Source: Acidimicrobiaceae bacterium (GTDB lineage: Bacteria > Actinomycetota > Acidimicrobiia > Acidimicrobiales > Palsa-688). Taken from it: a stretch of DNA of 49,494 nucleotides. The translations under genes and the position numbers were made by a program. The notes beneath the pieces were generated by a model. That model was not told where the DNA came from and made no database searches. It saw nothing but the letters and a program-made list of their open reading frames with translations. This document shows, one piece after another, positions 34,089 to 43,167 of the stretch. The stretch's first letter is position 1. Every line of letters begins with the position of its first letter. The stretch lies in contig PMWT01000096.1 of assembly GCA_003166025.1 (NCBI GenBank), positions 668-50,161 on the forward strand. Direction: 5' to 3'.

Positions 34089-36134
34089 CTAGACCCGCAG
34101 GATCTCCGCGGCAGCGTCGGCCCAATGGCCTCGTAACCCGACCCCCGTTGTCGCGGCGACAGCTTCAGCGCTTACGGGCCTCTGATCGAGCAAGCGAAGT
34201 ATGGCCGTGGGGCTGACCAACTCGTTGCTGTCCAACCCGGCCTCGAGCGCTGCCTCGTCGATAACCCTGGCAAGGGCTCTAGCCCGCTCACCAATCGCGC
34301 CGGGTGCGAACGTCAAACAGTGGGCACACACGCCGAGCCGGCGCGCCGCTATTCCCTTCAAGGGCTGTGCGCACTGGGCACACTCGGGCCCCGAGACCGA
34401 TGTCGCGAGGACGCGCAGCCCCTTTTCGTTGTCTTGGCGTTTAGGCGCCGCGGCGCCACTAAGGAGGCTCAGGTAGGCACTGGGACGGTTGGTCCAACCG
34501 CGTCCGTTCAATGTCGCCCAGGTCAGGTGCAGCTCGGCTCGGGCTCGGGTCACCCCGACGTGTAGGAGCCGCTCCTCCTCAGCCAATTCGGCGTCGGTCT
34601 CGGCGTATACCGAGGGCATGGTGCCTTCGCTCATGCCCACCAGGAACACAACGTCCCACTCCAGCCCCTTGGCCTTGTGCAATGTGGACAGGGACACGCC
34701 TCCCACCTTGGGGCCGTGCGTACGTCGGGCCAGCCCGTTGATCTCGGCCAACAGGGTGACGGCGTCTGCGCTGGCACCAGCCCGCTGTGCCTCAACCAGC
34801 TCCAAAAGGGCCTCCAGTGACTCCCAACGAGCACGCGCTGCCCCCAGGCCTTCAGGAGCGTGTTCTCGATTGAACCCTGAACGGGCGAGGACCCCTTTCA
34901 GGAGCTCCAAGCCGTTGCTGTCCCGCTGAGCGCGCGCTGCTTGGCCGAACGGGACCAGCACGGCACGCACCTCCTCTCGTTCAAAGAAGGTGCTGTCATC
35001 CGCGATGACGGTGGCGATCCCGGCCTGGGCGAAGGCAGCCTCGAAGCGAGCCTGTGTAGCGTTGAAGCGGTACAGGACAGCGATCTCGGAAGTGGGTGTC
35101 CCTGCTCTCAGCGCCCGGCGGACCTCCTTGGCCACCCATGCCGCCTCGACCTGGTCGTCATCGAGCTGAGTGACCCTGGGTTGAGAGCCACGTGGGCGGG
35201 TCGCCACCAGCGCCTTGACCCGGCCCGCCGTTGCCACCCGGTTGGCCCACCCCAGGATCTGAGGTGTGGACCGGTAGTTGCGGGTCAGGTCGAACACCTT
35301 CGAGTCTGGGTACCGGACGGTGAAGCCCGTCAGGTAGCTCGGCTCCGCTCCTTTCCACCCGTAGATGGCTTGGCGGGGATCACCGACGACGCAGATGTCT
35401 CGACCACCCGCGAGGATGGCGTCGAGAAGACGCTGCTGAGCAGGGTCGGTGTCCTGGTACTCGTCCACAGTGACGTGGGCCCAGCGATGTCGGACGGCGT
35501 CGGCAACGACTGCTTCCTTTTCGATGAGGTCGGCCGCTACCTCCAACAGGTCGGCAAAGTCCGCCTTGCCCTTTCCTGCCTTCTTCTCATCGAACGTGTT
35601 CCAGCACAGGATGACCTTCTCCGCGTCGACGCCACTATGGCGGCCAGCCAACAAAGATGCACTGGGGTAGTCCTCAGGGGCGACCAAACGACTGCGTGCC
35701 CAGCCCACCTCGTCGAGGACATCACGTACTTCGGCTACCTCAGGCTCGTGCCCGCCAAAGGCCCTGAGCGTGTCCCACCAGAGGCGCCATTCTTCCTTGT
35801 CGGAAAGGACAATCGGCGTAGACCCCGGCCTACCCGTCAGCCTCCAAAACTCCCTCGCAACCCTCAATCCAGCCGAGTGGAACGTACGGGCATCGACGGC
35901 ATTCGCTCCTAGTCGCCCAAGGCGCTCCCCTAGCTCGGCCGCCGCCTTGCGGGAGTGGGTCACCGCTAATGCCCGGTGGGGATCGACCTGCCGGGTGGCT
36001 ATTCCATGTGCCAGCCGGTGGGTCACGGTCAGCGTCTTCCCGGTCCCTGCGCCAGCGATGATGCACACTGGTCCCGTCACGGCCTCCGCCGCGGCTCGTT
36101 GCTCGTCGTCCAGGTCTTCGAGCTCCTTAGACAT
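34089..36134 (-). CDS. uvrD2: UvrD/PcrA-like SF1 DNA helicase (UvrD2-type)
   Basis: A 681-residue 3'-5' DNA helicase for repair. Motifs: Walker A IIAGAGTGKTLTV (about 26-38), ALAVTHSRKAAAELGERL, VTVDEYQDTDPAQQRLL, VVGDPRQAIYGWKGA, DLTRNYRSTPQIL, LSTLHKAKGLEWDVVFLVG and LLHVGVTRARAELHLTWATL. The C-terminal part carries CAQC...CAHC, a four-cysteine zinc site, and a helical segment ending AAAEILRV that resembles the HRDC-like tail of mycobacterial UvrD2. I prefer ATG 36134 over longer frames, whose extra residues are not helicase-like. It is a single-gene unit on the minus strand. Confidence 0.87.
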   Translation of the reverse strand: MSKELEDLDDEQRAAAEAVTGPVCIIAGAGTGKTLTVTHRLAHGIATRQVDPHRALAVTHSRKAAAELGERLGRLGANAVDARTFHSAGLRVAREFWRLTGRPGSTPIVLSDKEEWRLWWDTLRAFGGHEPEVAEVRDVLDEVGWARSRLVAPEDYPSASLLAGRHSGVDAEKVILCWNTFDEKKAGKGKADFADLLEVAADLIEKEAVVADAVRHRWAHVTVDEYQDTDPAQQRLLDAILAGGRDICVVGDPRQAIYGWKGAEPSYLTGFTVRYPDSKVFDLTRNYRSTPQILGWANRVATAGRVKALVATRPRGSQPRVTQLDDDQVEAAWVAKEVRRALRAGTPTSEIAVLYRFNATQARFEAAFAQAGIATVIADDSTFFEREEVRAVLVPFGQAARAQRDSNGLELLKGVLARSGFNREHAPEGLGAARARWESLEALLELVEAQRAGASADAVTLLAEINGLARRTHGPKVGGVSLSTLHKAKGLEWDVVFLVGMSEGTMPSVYAETDAELAEEERLLHVGVTRARAELHLTWATLNGRGWTNRPSAYLSLLSGAAAPKRQDNEKGLRVLATSVSGPECAQCAQPLKGIAARRLGVCAHCLTFAPGAIGERARALARVIDEAALEAGLDSNELVSPTAILRLLDQRPVSAEAVAATTGVGLRGHWADAAAEILRV

Positions 36135-36457
36135 CGACGCGAAGTATCGCGCAAGGGTGTGACCACCTTGGTCTCGCACTTCGTGCCCCAGGCGAGCACG
36201 AACCATTGGCCACGTGGCTCCCATGGGCCGCAAGGGGCTCGTCGACGACACTTGCGCCAAGAAGGCGGTCGCCGAACTAACCCGCACCTGAATACTGCTG
36301 TCCACCTACGGCGCCGGCTCCCGGGGACCACTTGGGGCCGGCGCCATTGCCCGTCAGCGCTCAGTTATGCCGGTGGGTGCTCATCCAAAGCTGCCGGACC
36401 GTCGTCATCTAATTTTGCCGGCGACACCCGTGGACGACGCCAGGCTCGTACAGTAGC

Positions 36458-38785
36458 TCAGGAGATGCGGATCATCTTGATTGCTGGCAGTCCTCCGTGC
36501 GCCGTCGCGATGCACCTGTCTTTCACCGTCTTGCCACCCGAAAACCGAGCGGAGCCAGCACCGGTGACCCGTAGCTGGACAACATCGGTCCGCCCGGCGG
36601 CAAGGAACTTGTAGGTGGCCCCGGCCAGTACGACGGCCTGGTGGCCCTTGACCAAAATGACCGTGACGGTGCCCGAGCATGTACCGACCCGACATGACAG
36701 CTTGACCGGTAGGTGACCGTTCATCACCTTGGTCTCGGACGACACGATGCTTATCTGAGGGACCGGGACGCTCGTAGCCGAGGACGGGGGACGGGTCGTC
36801 GTCGTAGGGGCTGACGTGGGGGTTGTGGTCGCAACGGTGGTCGTGGTCGTGGATGGCGGTGTTATGGCGATGGGCGGGACTGCAGGAGGCCCCGGCGCTA
36901 CCGGCGCGAGCTCAGGGGTGGCGCTGGCCTCGGTCGATGGAGCGCCCTCGCCGGCCGAGTTGATGGCCGTCACCTCGAAGTAGTAGCTCTGCCCATTAGA
37001 CAGGCCGGTGACCAGATAATTGGTACCCGCAACGGGCGTCGCGGCGTTGATCGGAGTACCCGGTTCATGCCCCGGTGCGGTGCCCTCGTACACGTTGTAG
37101 CCGGTGACCGAGGACGTACCTGCGCCCGTGGGCGCGACCCACGACAGAGAAACCTCGGCGTTGCCCGCCTGCGCCGTCAGCGCCGTGGGGGAGACTGTGC
37201 CCAAGTCGGGCAAGGCCGAGCTCACCCCGCTGAGAGACGGGTCGTGGTGGAACATGGGCCACGACCCAGCGCCGACTGCGAGAGCTCCGTTCGAGCCCGG
37301 GATCTCGTAATGCTGGACCACGCCGACGTTGTCGCCGTTGTAGCCGGCGATGGTGATCCCCACCGTGCCGTTGGGGTCCTCGGTGACGAGCGGTGAGTTC
37401 TGGAACCCGAGGCGCGGGCCGAGCACTGTGACCTCGGACCCGCTCCGGCCGTCCAGGACCTCCACGCCGTGGACGGTCGGCACCAGGAGATCCTGGTAAC
37501 CTCTGCCGCTGAGGTCGGCGGCCACCACCGAACCGATGATCCGGCTCACGGCCGGTACCTCCCAGACTGTGCTCCCGTTTGCCCCGTCCAGCACCCAGAC
37601 CGAACCCGTGAGCCGACCGGTCTCGGAGCCCTCGACCACGTCGAGCTGCCCATTGCCCTCGACATCGGCCAGGGCCGGGCTCGACGACGTGGGCCCGTCG
37701 AGGGTGTCTGACCAGACGAGGCCCAGGCGTGTTGTGAAGGCCTTTACAGTGTCAGTGTCGGTCGTGCCGGGGTAATAGGTGCCGGTACCGACGGCGATGC
37801 CCGTCGCGCCGTTAGCCAGGAAGCCCCCGACCGCAGGTGAGGAAACGACCTCCTGGTTGGTGTCGTAGTCGTAGATGAGCGCTCCCTGTGCGTCCAACAC
37901 CCGCACATGGCCGCCATTGGAATAGCTCTGGCCCATGGCGGAGCCTGCAGTCGAGGCCCCGCCCACCACCAGTTCTTCCTGCCCGTTGCCATAGAGGTCG
38001 CCAGCGGCGGCGGTCGAAAAGACGCTATCGGCACTGAAGAACGGCCACCCCGTCAGGACAGACCCCGTGGTGGCGTCTAGGGCGTAGGACTCCTGGTCCA
38101 AGGAACCTGCGAAAACGTCAGTGCCATCTTGCAGATCGGCAACAGTGAGAGATGCTTGCACGCCGTAGGCCGGCCGGCTGTCGGTGGTCGGGTCCTGCAC
38201 CGCCGTATGCCACAGTTGCTGGCCGCCCGGCTCGTAGGCCGCGTACCCTCCCACGTCGGGGTACTTCGCGTTCCCGGTGCCCACGAACACCGACTCCAGG
38301 CTGCTCCCGCCCAGGGCAGCCACCGAAGGAGCCGAGTCGATGGGCGTCCCTCCGTCATAGACCGGCCAACCCGCGACAGCCGTGCCGTCGGAGAGATGGT
38401 AGGCGTACAGGTACCCCGCCCGGTCCCCCACCACCACCGCCGGCCCTTCGCTGTCAAGGTTGGCGACTACGGGCGATGACTCAGCGATGGGCGCCTTGTG
38501 GTCCTGAGCCAGTGACCCGTACGACCAACAGAGAACGAAGCTCGTCGCGGTCAAGGTCATCGGCGGGGGCGTATTGCTGCCAACCCCGCATTTAGCCGTA
38601 CCCGGGGTCGCCGATACGGCGGCCAGGGCTCGGGGCGCCGACAGCACGCCAGCGAGCTCCCAGCACGTAAACGGCATGACCAAGGCGATTGCAATGACGC
38701 GACCATGACGGCACAGCCTCGCGCCACACGCAGGTCGCTTCGGGTTGCGCGGGGGCGACGGCTTGGCCCTTCTGCGCTGGCTCAT
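36458..38785 (-). CDS. Secreted FG-GAP/VCBS-repeat protein with a fibronectin type III domain
   Basis: A 775-residue exported protein. A basic start (MSQRRRAKPSPPRNPKR) and hydrophobic segment (VIAIALVMPFTCWELAGVLS) form a signal peptide ending in ALAAVSA. Residues about 95-490 have FG-GAP-like blades: SSPVVANLDSEGPAVVVGDR, STAAAGDLYGNGQEELVVGG, SSPALADVEGNGQLDVVEGS and VVAADLSGRGYQDLLVPT. A fibronectin III domain follows (VSLSWVAPTGAGTSSVTGYN, SYYFEVTAINSAGEGAPS). A Pro/Thr-rich linker and a final Ig-like beta region with disulfide cysteines (LSCRVGTCSGTVTV) end it. It is probably a cell-surface or secreted adhesion-type protein. Confidence 0.82.
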   Translation of the reverse strand: MSQRRRAKPSPPRNPKRPACGARLCRHGRVIAIALVMPFTCWELAGVLSAPRALAAVSATPGTAKCGVGSNTPPPMTLTATSFVLCWSYGSLAQDHKAPIAESSPVVANLDSEGPAVVVGDRAGYLYAYHLSDGTAVAGWPVYDGGTPIDSAPSVAALGGSSLESVFVGTGNAKYPDVGGYAAYEPGGQQLWHTAVQDPTTDSRPAYGVQASLTVADLQDGTDVFAGSLDQESYALDATTGSVLTGWPFFSADSVFSTAAAGDLYGNGQEELVVGGASTAGSAMGQSYSNGGHVRVLDAQGALIYDYDTNQEVVSSPAVGGFLANGATGIAVGTGTYYPGTTDTDTVKAFTTRLGLVWSDTLDGPTSSSPALADVEGNGQLDVVEGSETGRLTGSVWVLDGANGSTVWEVPAVSRIIGSVVAADLSGRGYQDLLVPTVHGVEVLDGRSGSEVTVLGPRLGFQNSPLVTEDPNGTVGITIAGYNGDNVGVVQHYEIPGSNGALAVGAGSWPMFHHDPSLSGVSSALPDLGTVSPTALTAQAGNAEVSLSWVAPTGAGTSSVTGYNVYEGTAPGHEPGTPINAATPVAGTNYLVTGLSNGQSYYFEVTAINSAGEGAPSTEASATPELAPVAPGPPAVPPIAITPPSTTTTTVATTTPTSAPTTTTRPPSSATSVPVPQISIVSSETKVMNGHLPVKLSCRVGTCSGTVTVILVKGHQAVVLAGATYKFLAAGRTDVVQLRVTGAGSARFSGGKTVKDRCIATAHGGLPAIKMIRIS

Positions 38786-39861
38786 CGGTCTCGTGGGAGG
38801 AACGGCCGTAAAGGACAGCCCGAGCGGACGAAAGTTTGGGCCGAGCCCCACTGACACTTACATCTTGCCCTGCTCATGAAGGACGTTCGTCGGACGCTAG
38901 GGAGCTGACCCCGCCGTCGCTGTCCGCCGAGTCGAGTGTCGGAGGGCGACTCGAAACTTTGCTGTACGCCCCGTTGTCGTGGATAGCGGCTGGTCAGAGC
39001 TTTGCCAAGCCGCTTGACCGGAGTTTCAGAAGGGCGCTTATTGCTGTGCCAGGTCATCGTGGCGCCCCAGCCCGACCCTCAGCGCGATGGATGCCTTTTC
39101 GCCGGTGAGGTCGCCGGCGTAGAGTACCGGCGACCGGCTTGCCGGGTCGCGCTCGACATCACGGCAACGGCTGGCGAGGACCACCGGCACGCTGCCACCC
39201 ACGAGCCGTTCGATCACGGGATGGTACGAGCTCGGTACATGGGCGGCCCCGGTGCCTTCCAAGAGTATCGCCCCGCGGTTAAGGAGGCTGCAATGGGCAC
39301 CGCCGAAAAGGGCGAAGAGTGTGTCGAGCCCCCCACGTCCGGCCCCAGGGTGATGGCGGGCACAGAGGAGGTCACCTATGAGGGTGCCCCAGATGATGGT
39401 GCCTTAGATGATTATGCCTTAGACATTGCCGCTGTCTGCTGTTTGGTTGCCGCCCATCTCGCCCAGGTTTGGGGCGCGGTAGCGCCTTAGCCAGCTGAGG
39501 ACCGCCCGCGCCTTATCCAGAGGTTCAGGCCGGAGCGGCGAACCCCCGCCCTGTACGGCGGATTAACACGGTGTCGCCGACCGGTCGATAAGCACTTGTC
39601 AGCCGCGTGAGGGTAACCACTCAGGCGCGGCGCGCATACCACTGTCGACAACCGAGGCCCCTGGTGCCAACCAAGCAATGCCGCAGCAAGCCCAGCACGG
39701 CAGGTTCGGTACCGGCTGTACCTGCCCTGGCTGTACCTGCACTGGCCGCACCACTGCCGGTCGCACCAGCGCCTCTGGTCTCGTCTCCCGAGGCCGTCGC
39801 CGGCCCGGCACCACTTGAAGTCGCGTATGCGCAGGGTACTGGGCACCGCAGTGCCCATGGC
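38786..39861. other. Intergenic stretch of about 1.1 kb, no gene I can support
   Basis: Plus frame 39002-39490 (162 residues) and several minus frames cross this region. None shows a domain, signal peptide or good ribosome site. The plus frame ends in an acidic segment (TYEGAPDDGALDDYALDIAA) encoded by a short near-repeat, GATGATGGTGCCTTA / GATGATTATGCCTTA, at 39395-39424. A second near-repeat, GGCTGTACCTGC, occurs at about 39714-39741 in front of the pilin genes. It may hold the pilin promoter. Confidence 0.35.
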
Positions 39862-40359
39862 GTGACACATCAGGAAGTAAGCTCATTTTGCCATTCAGGG
39901 CCGCTTGGCCATTTTCGCGCCTGGCGCCAAGAGCGGGGTGGACACCGGGCCCGCGAGGGTGGCTTTTCGCTCATCGAAGTACTCATCGCCATGACCCTGC
40001 TGGCCATAGCCTTGCCGCCGGCCTGCTCATATGCGGTAACCGCACTGAACCAGGTGGCCCAGGGACGACAAGAAAAGGCGGCCGTGGCGCTGGTTGATGC
40101 CCGGCTACAGATGGCTAGCAGTCAGCCTCCGGCCAGCTTGACCAGCTACCAACCGTGCCCAACCGTGGGCGCCCCAGCTACGTGCCACCCTCTCGTAGGA
40201 CCTACGTACTACCAGATCGTGACCTCGACTGTGGTCAACACCCTGGCCGACGGGGCCGCGGCCGAGTGGTTCCAGGTCCGGGTCACCTGGGACCCGGTCA
40301 GCGCCGCCGCCCGGAGCATCGTGGACGAGGAGGAGCTGTGCACCTCAACCACCTGCTGA
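39862..40359 (+). CDS. Type IV pilin-like (pseudopilin) protein 1
   Basis: A prepilin with the cleavage and N-methylation motif GGFSLIEVLIAMTLLAIALPP: Gly before Phe, Glu at position 5 and a long hydrophobic helix. The rest is a small globular domain with paired cysteines (SYQPCPTVGAPATCHPLV, ELCTSTTC) suitable for a disulfide. The start is uncertain: GTG 39862 gives a 35-residue leader, while the open frame extends back to 39607. The 3' end overlaps the next gene. It is exported and processed by a prepilin peptidase, which is not in the window. Confidence 0.75.
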   Translation: MTHQEVSSFCHSGPLGHFRAWRQERGGHRAREGGFSLIEVLIAMTLLAIALPPACSYAVTALNQVAQGRQEKAAVALVDARLQMASSQPPASLTSYQPCPTVGAPATCHPLVGPTYYQIVTSTVVNTLADGAAAEWFQVRVTWDPVSAAARSIVDEEELCTSTTC

Positions 40360-41084
40360 GAGCGGGCTGTTCCTTGCGTGGGCAACCTTCGGCCGTGACA
40401 TCGTCGAACATGGCGCCGGCAGGTACAGACCCGTCGCGCCGGGCCCTTTGTCCGCCAGGCACGGCCACCCCGCTCGCTATCGCCCACCCAGGGGCCGCCA
40501 CCCAGAGCGGCGCACGCGACGGTGGCTTTACCCTGATCGAGCTCTCAATCGCCATGGCGATCTTCTCCCTGGTCCTGGTGGGCGTGTTCGGCATGATCAA
40601 TACGATGGTCCACGCCCAGACCTCGGCCCAGGCCAGTGCCAGCATTTCCGATACGGCCGGGCTGACCCAGCAGCAGCTCGACATGTCCGTCCGCCAAGGG
40701 GCCCTCTATTCGGTGTACACAACGGCAGGGACCTGGGTGGCGCCCTCGACATGCGGCAGTGCCTGTGCCGCCTCCGCCTTCATCGTGCTCAACCAGAGCG
40801 ACGGCGCCGGCGACCAGGTCTGCGTCGAATGGGAGATAACCACCAACCCGTCTGCCCTGGGCCGTTTGTCCTGGGCCCCGGGAGCCCTTCGCCCGACAGC
40901 TAACCCGGTCATCGTGGCAGACCTGAGTTCTGGGTCCTTCAGTGTCACAACCCCCAGCGGCGGGCTGTCCGCCGTGACCTACACAGTCGCTATTGCCGGC
41001 CCACCCTCGAAGGGGACGACGGTCCCGGCGCTGAACCTCACCGATACCGTGGTCGCACCTAACAGGACCACAGGGACATGTTGA
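40338..41084 (+). CDS. Type IV pilin-like (pseudopilin) protein 2
   Basis: A prepilin with DGGFTLIELSIAMAIFSLVLVG, that is Gly-Phe, Glu at position 5 and a hydrophobic helix, followed by a helix (TSAQASASISDTAGLTQQQL) and a beta-rich, cysteine-containing head. I chose GTG 40338 because GAGGAGG stands about 5 nt upstream inside the end of the previous gene, implying coupling; ATG 40410 gives a shorter leader. It overlaps pseudopilin 1 by 22 nt and the PilX-like gene by 7 nt. Confidence 0.77.
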   Translation: MHLNHLLRAGCSLRGQPSAVTSSNMAPAGTDPSRRALCPPGTATPLAIAHPGAATQSGARDGGFTLIELSIAMAIFSLVLVGVFGMINTMVHAQTSAQASASISDTAGLTQQQLDMSVRQGALYSVYTTAGTWVAPSTCGSACAASAFIVLNQSDGAGDQVCVEWEITTNPSALGRLSWAPGALRPTANPVIVADLSSGSFSVTTPSGGLSAVTYTVAIAGPPSKGTTVPALNLTDTVVAPNRTTGTC

Positions 41085-42760
41085 GCCGCTCGTTACCCCT
41101 AGGTTCCGCCATGACCGGCCATAACCTCACCCGGCATTGGATGCCCAGCCGCCCCGTACCCGCCCTAGCCAAGACCGGCCGCAGCACTGGGCCGGGCACA
41201 GCCTCGGCTGATGAGCGGGGCATAGCTCTCATAACCGCCATGCTGGCCATCTTCATAAGCCTCATCGTGATCGCCGGGCTATTCAACGTCGCAAACGGTT
41301 CCATCACCACCACTGGCCAGGCACGCAAGCAGCAGCAGGCCATTGATGTGGCCTCTTCGGGGCTGACTTCGGTGTTGGCCGAGGTAAAGAACTTCGTCGC
41401 TGTCAATGGCAGCCTCCCCAGCCAGGCCCAGCTCGGGTGGTCTGTCACCCCGCCGCCCGTGGGTGGCACGGCCGACCCTGCCTCCATCGTGGCACCGGTG
41501 GGAGCCGTCGCCAGCACCAACCCATTGGCCATCCCACCGACCAGCCAACTCGTCTACTACGCCTCCAACCCTCCCACGGCCGCCACCGCCCTCGGCACCA
41601 GCCCGAGTGCCGCGGCTCACTCGGCGCTGTTGACGGTGGTCGGGACGTCGGCCCCAGCCAATGTGCTAGGCAACCAGTCCGAACAGGAGCTCCTTTCGGT
41701 TGGGGCCGGGACCACGGCCTCCATGGGTGACGCCATCTTCGGGAATGCGGGCCTGACGTTTCAAAACGGCAGCGTCTCGATTGGCGGGCCCAATCCCGAG
41801 ATGTACACCAACGATTCCACCAATTCTGGGGCCCTGCCCTGTTCCAACGGCATCAATATCACCGGCAACGTCGTCGTCCCGACTGCCCCAGCCACTGGTT
41901 CGACCTGGTCCATCACCAACCAGTGCCAGATCACCGGCAACCTGTACAGTGCTTGGCCCCTGTCCTTCTCGGCCAGCAGCTGGCTGGTGAGCGGCACCGT
42001 GTACGGCACTTCGACCGCCGTCGTCAACAACTCTGTGAACCAACGTTCCGGCAACCTTGACATCGGCGGCGCGGGCACCTTCAGCGGGGGCTCAACGCAA
42101 TGCAGCAGCGTCTTTTCGGGCACCTGCACCCAAAATGACCCCACCGTGAAGGCAACCGTCTCGGCCATGGCCCAGGCGTTCCCGGAGCTGACATGGAACG
42201 GTTTGGCCCCCACGGGTTGGGGATCGGTATCGGCCACCAGTTGCCCGCAAGCCCTGAACGACATCCAGACGTACTCCAACTTTCCCGTCACCGGGTCACA
42301 GGGCTGGATCGTGAGCGTGACGGGTTGCTCTGACCTCGACTTCAACGGGGCCGGCTCGGGTTTCAACGGTACCAGCTACGCCCTGAGCAACAACCTCATG
42401 ATCCTGACCACTGGTTCGATCACCTTCGAGAACCCCAACGGCAACCAGATAACCGGTGCTCACAACCTCTATTACGTGGTCCCCTACTCGGTGAACGGGA
42501 CAGCCACTTCCTGCCCGGCCGGCAGCATCACCGTGAGCGGCGCCCCCACCTTTTCCGGGCCCACGGTGGCCTTTTACACCCCTTGCAACTTCACGGCCCA
42601 GAGCAGCCAGCTCAGCCTGACAGGGGCAATATACGCGGGCGGGACAGCGTCTTTCCTCATTGCACCGGCTCTGGTGGAAACGACGGTGGCCATGCCGCTG
42701 ACCAACGCGGCCGCCACCGGTTCCACCCTCAGTGCCGTCTGGCAACGCCAGTCGAGCTGA
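41078..42760 (+). CDS. PilX-like minor pilin with a large Ser/Thr/Gly-rich head
   Basis: A 560-residue protein. The segment DERGIALITAMLAIFISLIVIAGL has the G-x-A-L form of PilX-type minor pilins, where the usual position-5 glutamate is replaced. AR-KQQQAIDVASSGL is the helix that packs in the pilus shaft. The large C-terminal part is low in charge, rich in Ser, Thr, Gly and Asn and carries scattered cysteines, like surface-exposed polymer-facing or adhesive heads. ATG 41078 overlaps the preceding stop. The leader before the cleavage site is long (about 48 residues), as in the two neighbours. No assembly ATPase or PilC gene follows. Confidence 0.75.
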   Translation: MLSRSLPLGSAMTGHNLTRHWMPSRPVPALAKTGRSTGPGTASADERGIALITAMLAIFISLIVIAGLFNVANGSITTTGQARKQQQAIDVASSGLTSVLAEVKNFVAVNGSLPSQAQLGWSVTPPPVGGTADPASIVAPVGAVASTNPLAIPPTSQLVYYASNPPTAATALGTSPSAAAHSALLTVVGTSAPANVLGNQSEQELLSVGAGTTASMGDAIFGNAGLTFQNGSVSIGGPNPEMYTNDSTNSGALPCSNGINITGNVVVPTAPATGSTWSITNQCQITGNLYSAWPLSFSASSWLVSGTVYGTSTAVVNNSVNQRSGNLDIGGAGTFSGGSTQCSSVFSGTCTQNDPTVKATVSAMAQAFPELTWNGLAPTGWGSVSATSCPQALNDIQTYSNFPVTGSQGWIVSVTGCSDLDFNGAGSGFNGTSYALSNNLMILTTGSITFENPNGNQITGAHNLYYVVPYSVNGTATSCPAGSITVSGAPTFSGPTVAFYTPCNFTAQSSQLSLTGAIYAGGTASFLIAPALVETTVAMPLTNAAATGSTLSAVWQRQSS

Positions 42761-42788
42761 GCAATGAGCTCTGCCAGGGCCCCCAACG

Positions 42789-42815
42789 CCGACGCTGTCA
42801 CATATTTGGCGTCGG
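42789..42815. terminator. Hairpin after the pilin operon
   Basis: CCGACGC (42789-42795) pairs with GCGTCGG (42809-42815) around a 13-nt A/T-containing loop, 29 nt after the PilX-like stop. No T-run follows, so if it ends transcription it would do so as the U-tract-less type seen in actinobacteria. Confidence 0.35.
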
Positions 42816-42888
42816 TACGGCAGTTCGCGGTCCTGATCGAGGCATTGGCGAGCTACGAAGTGCTCCGGTGGAGCGCTTGCTAGGAGAT

Positions 42889-43167
42889 CTACCAGCCCGA
42901 GTGGTGTATTTGGTCGCGCAGACGTTCGTTCGCGTGCCCAGTCCCGCTTGGAACGTCAAGCATCCCGTCCATATGTGAGCGCGTATTCCCTATGGTCCGG
43001 GGCCGAGACCGTAGTCCCGTCGCCGTTGGCCGAGTCGAGTTTGGTGTTTCAGGGTCGCCCATATGAGAGCGCGACATGTACTCGAGGTCGGCCAACACCT
43101 CTCTTGCTAGTTCGGCCAAGGCCTCTCGTGTCGCCCTTAGGTTCACGGGCAGATCGGTGGCGGACAT
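42889..43167 (-). CDS. Small charged protein of unknown function
   Basis: A 92-residue protein with ATG 43167 preceded by AAAGGA about 8 nt upstream, which supports translation. The N-terminal half is a helix (NLRATREALAELAREVLADL) and the rest is hydrophilic with two similar segments, YMSRSHMGD and TRSHMDGM. These arise from a 15-bp direct repeat in the DNA, CCATATGTGAGCGCG near 42970 and CCATATGAGAGCGCG near 43060. No family recognised. Confidence 0.45.
   Translation of the reverse strand: MSATDLPVNLRATREALAELAREVLADLEYMSRSHMGDPETPNSTRPTATGLRSRPRTIGNTRSHMDGMLDVPSGTGHANERLRDQIHHSGW

Noticed and set aside
39002-39490. 162-residue plus-strand gene before the pilins
   Set aside because: No ribosome site, domain or consistent composition; its acidic end comes from a short near-repeat.
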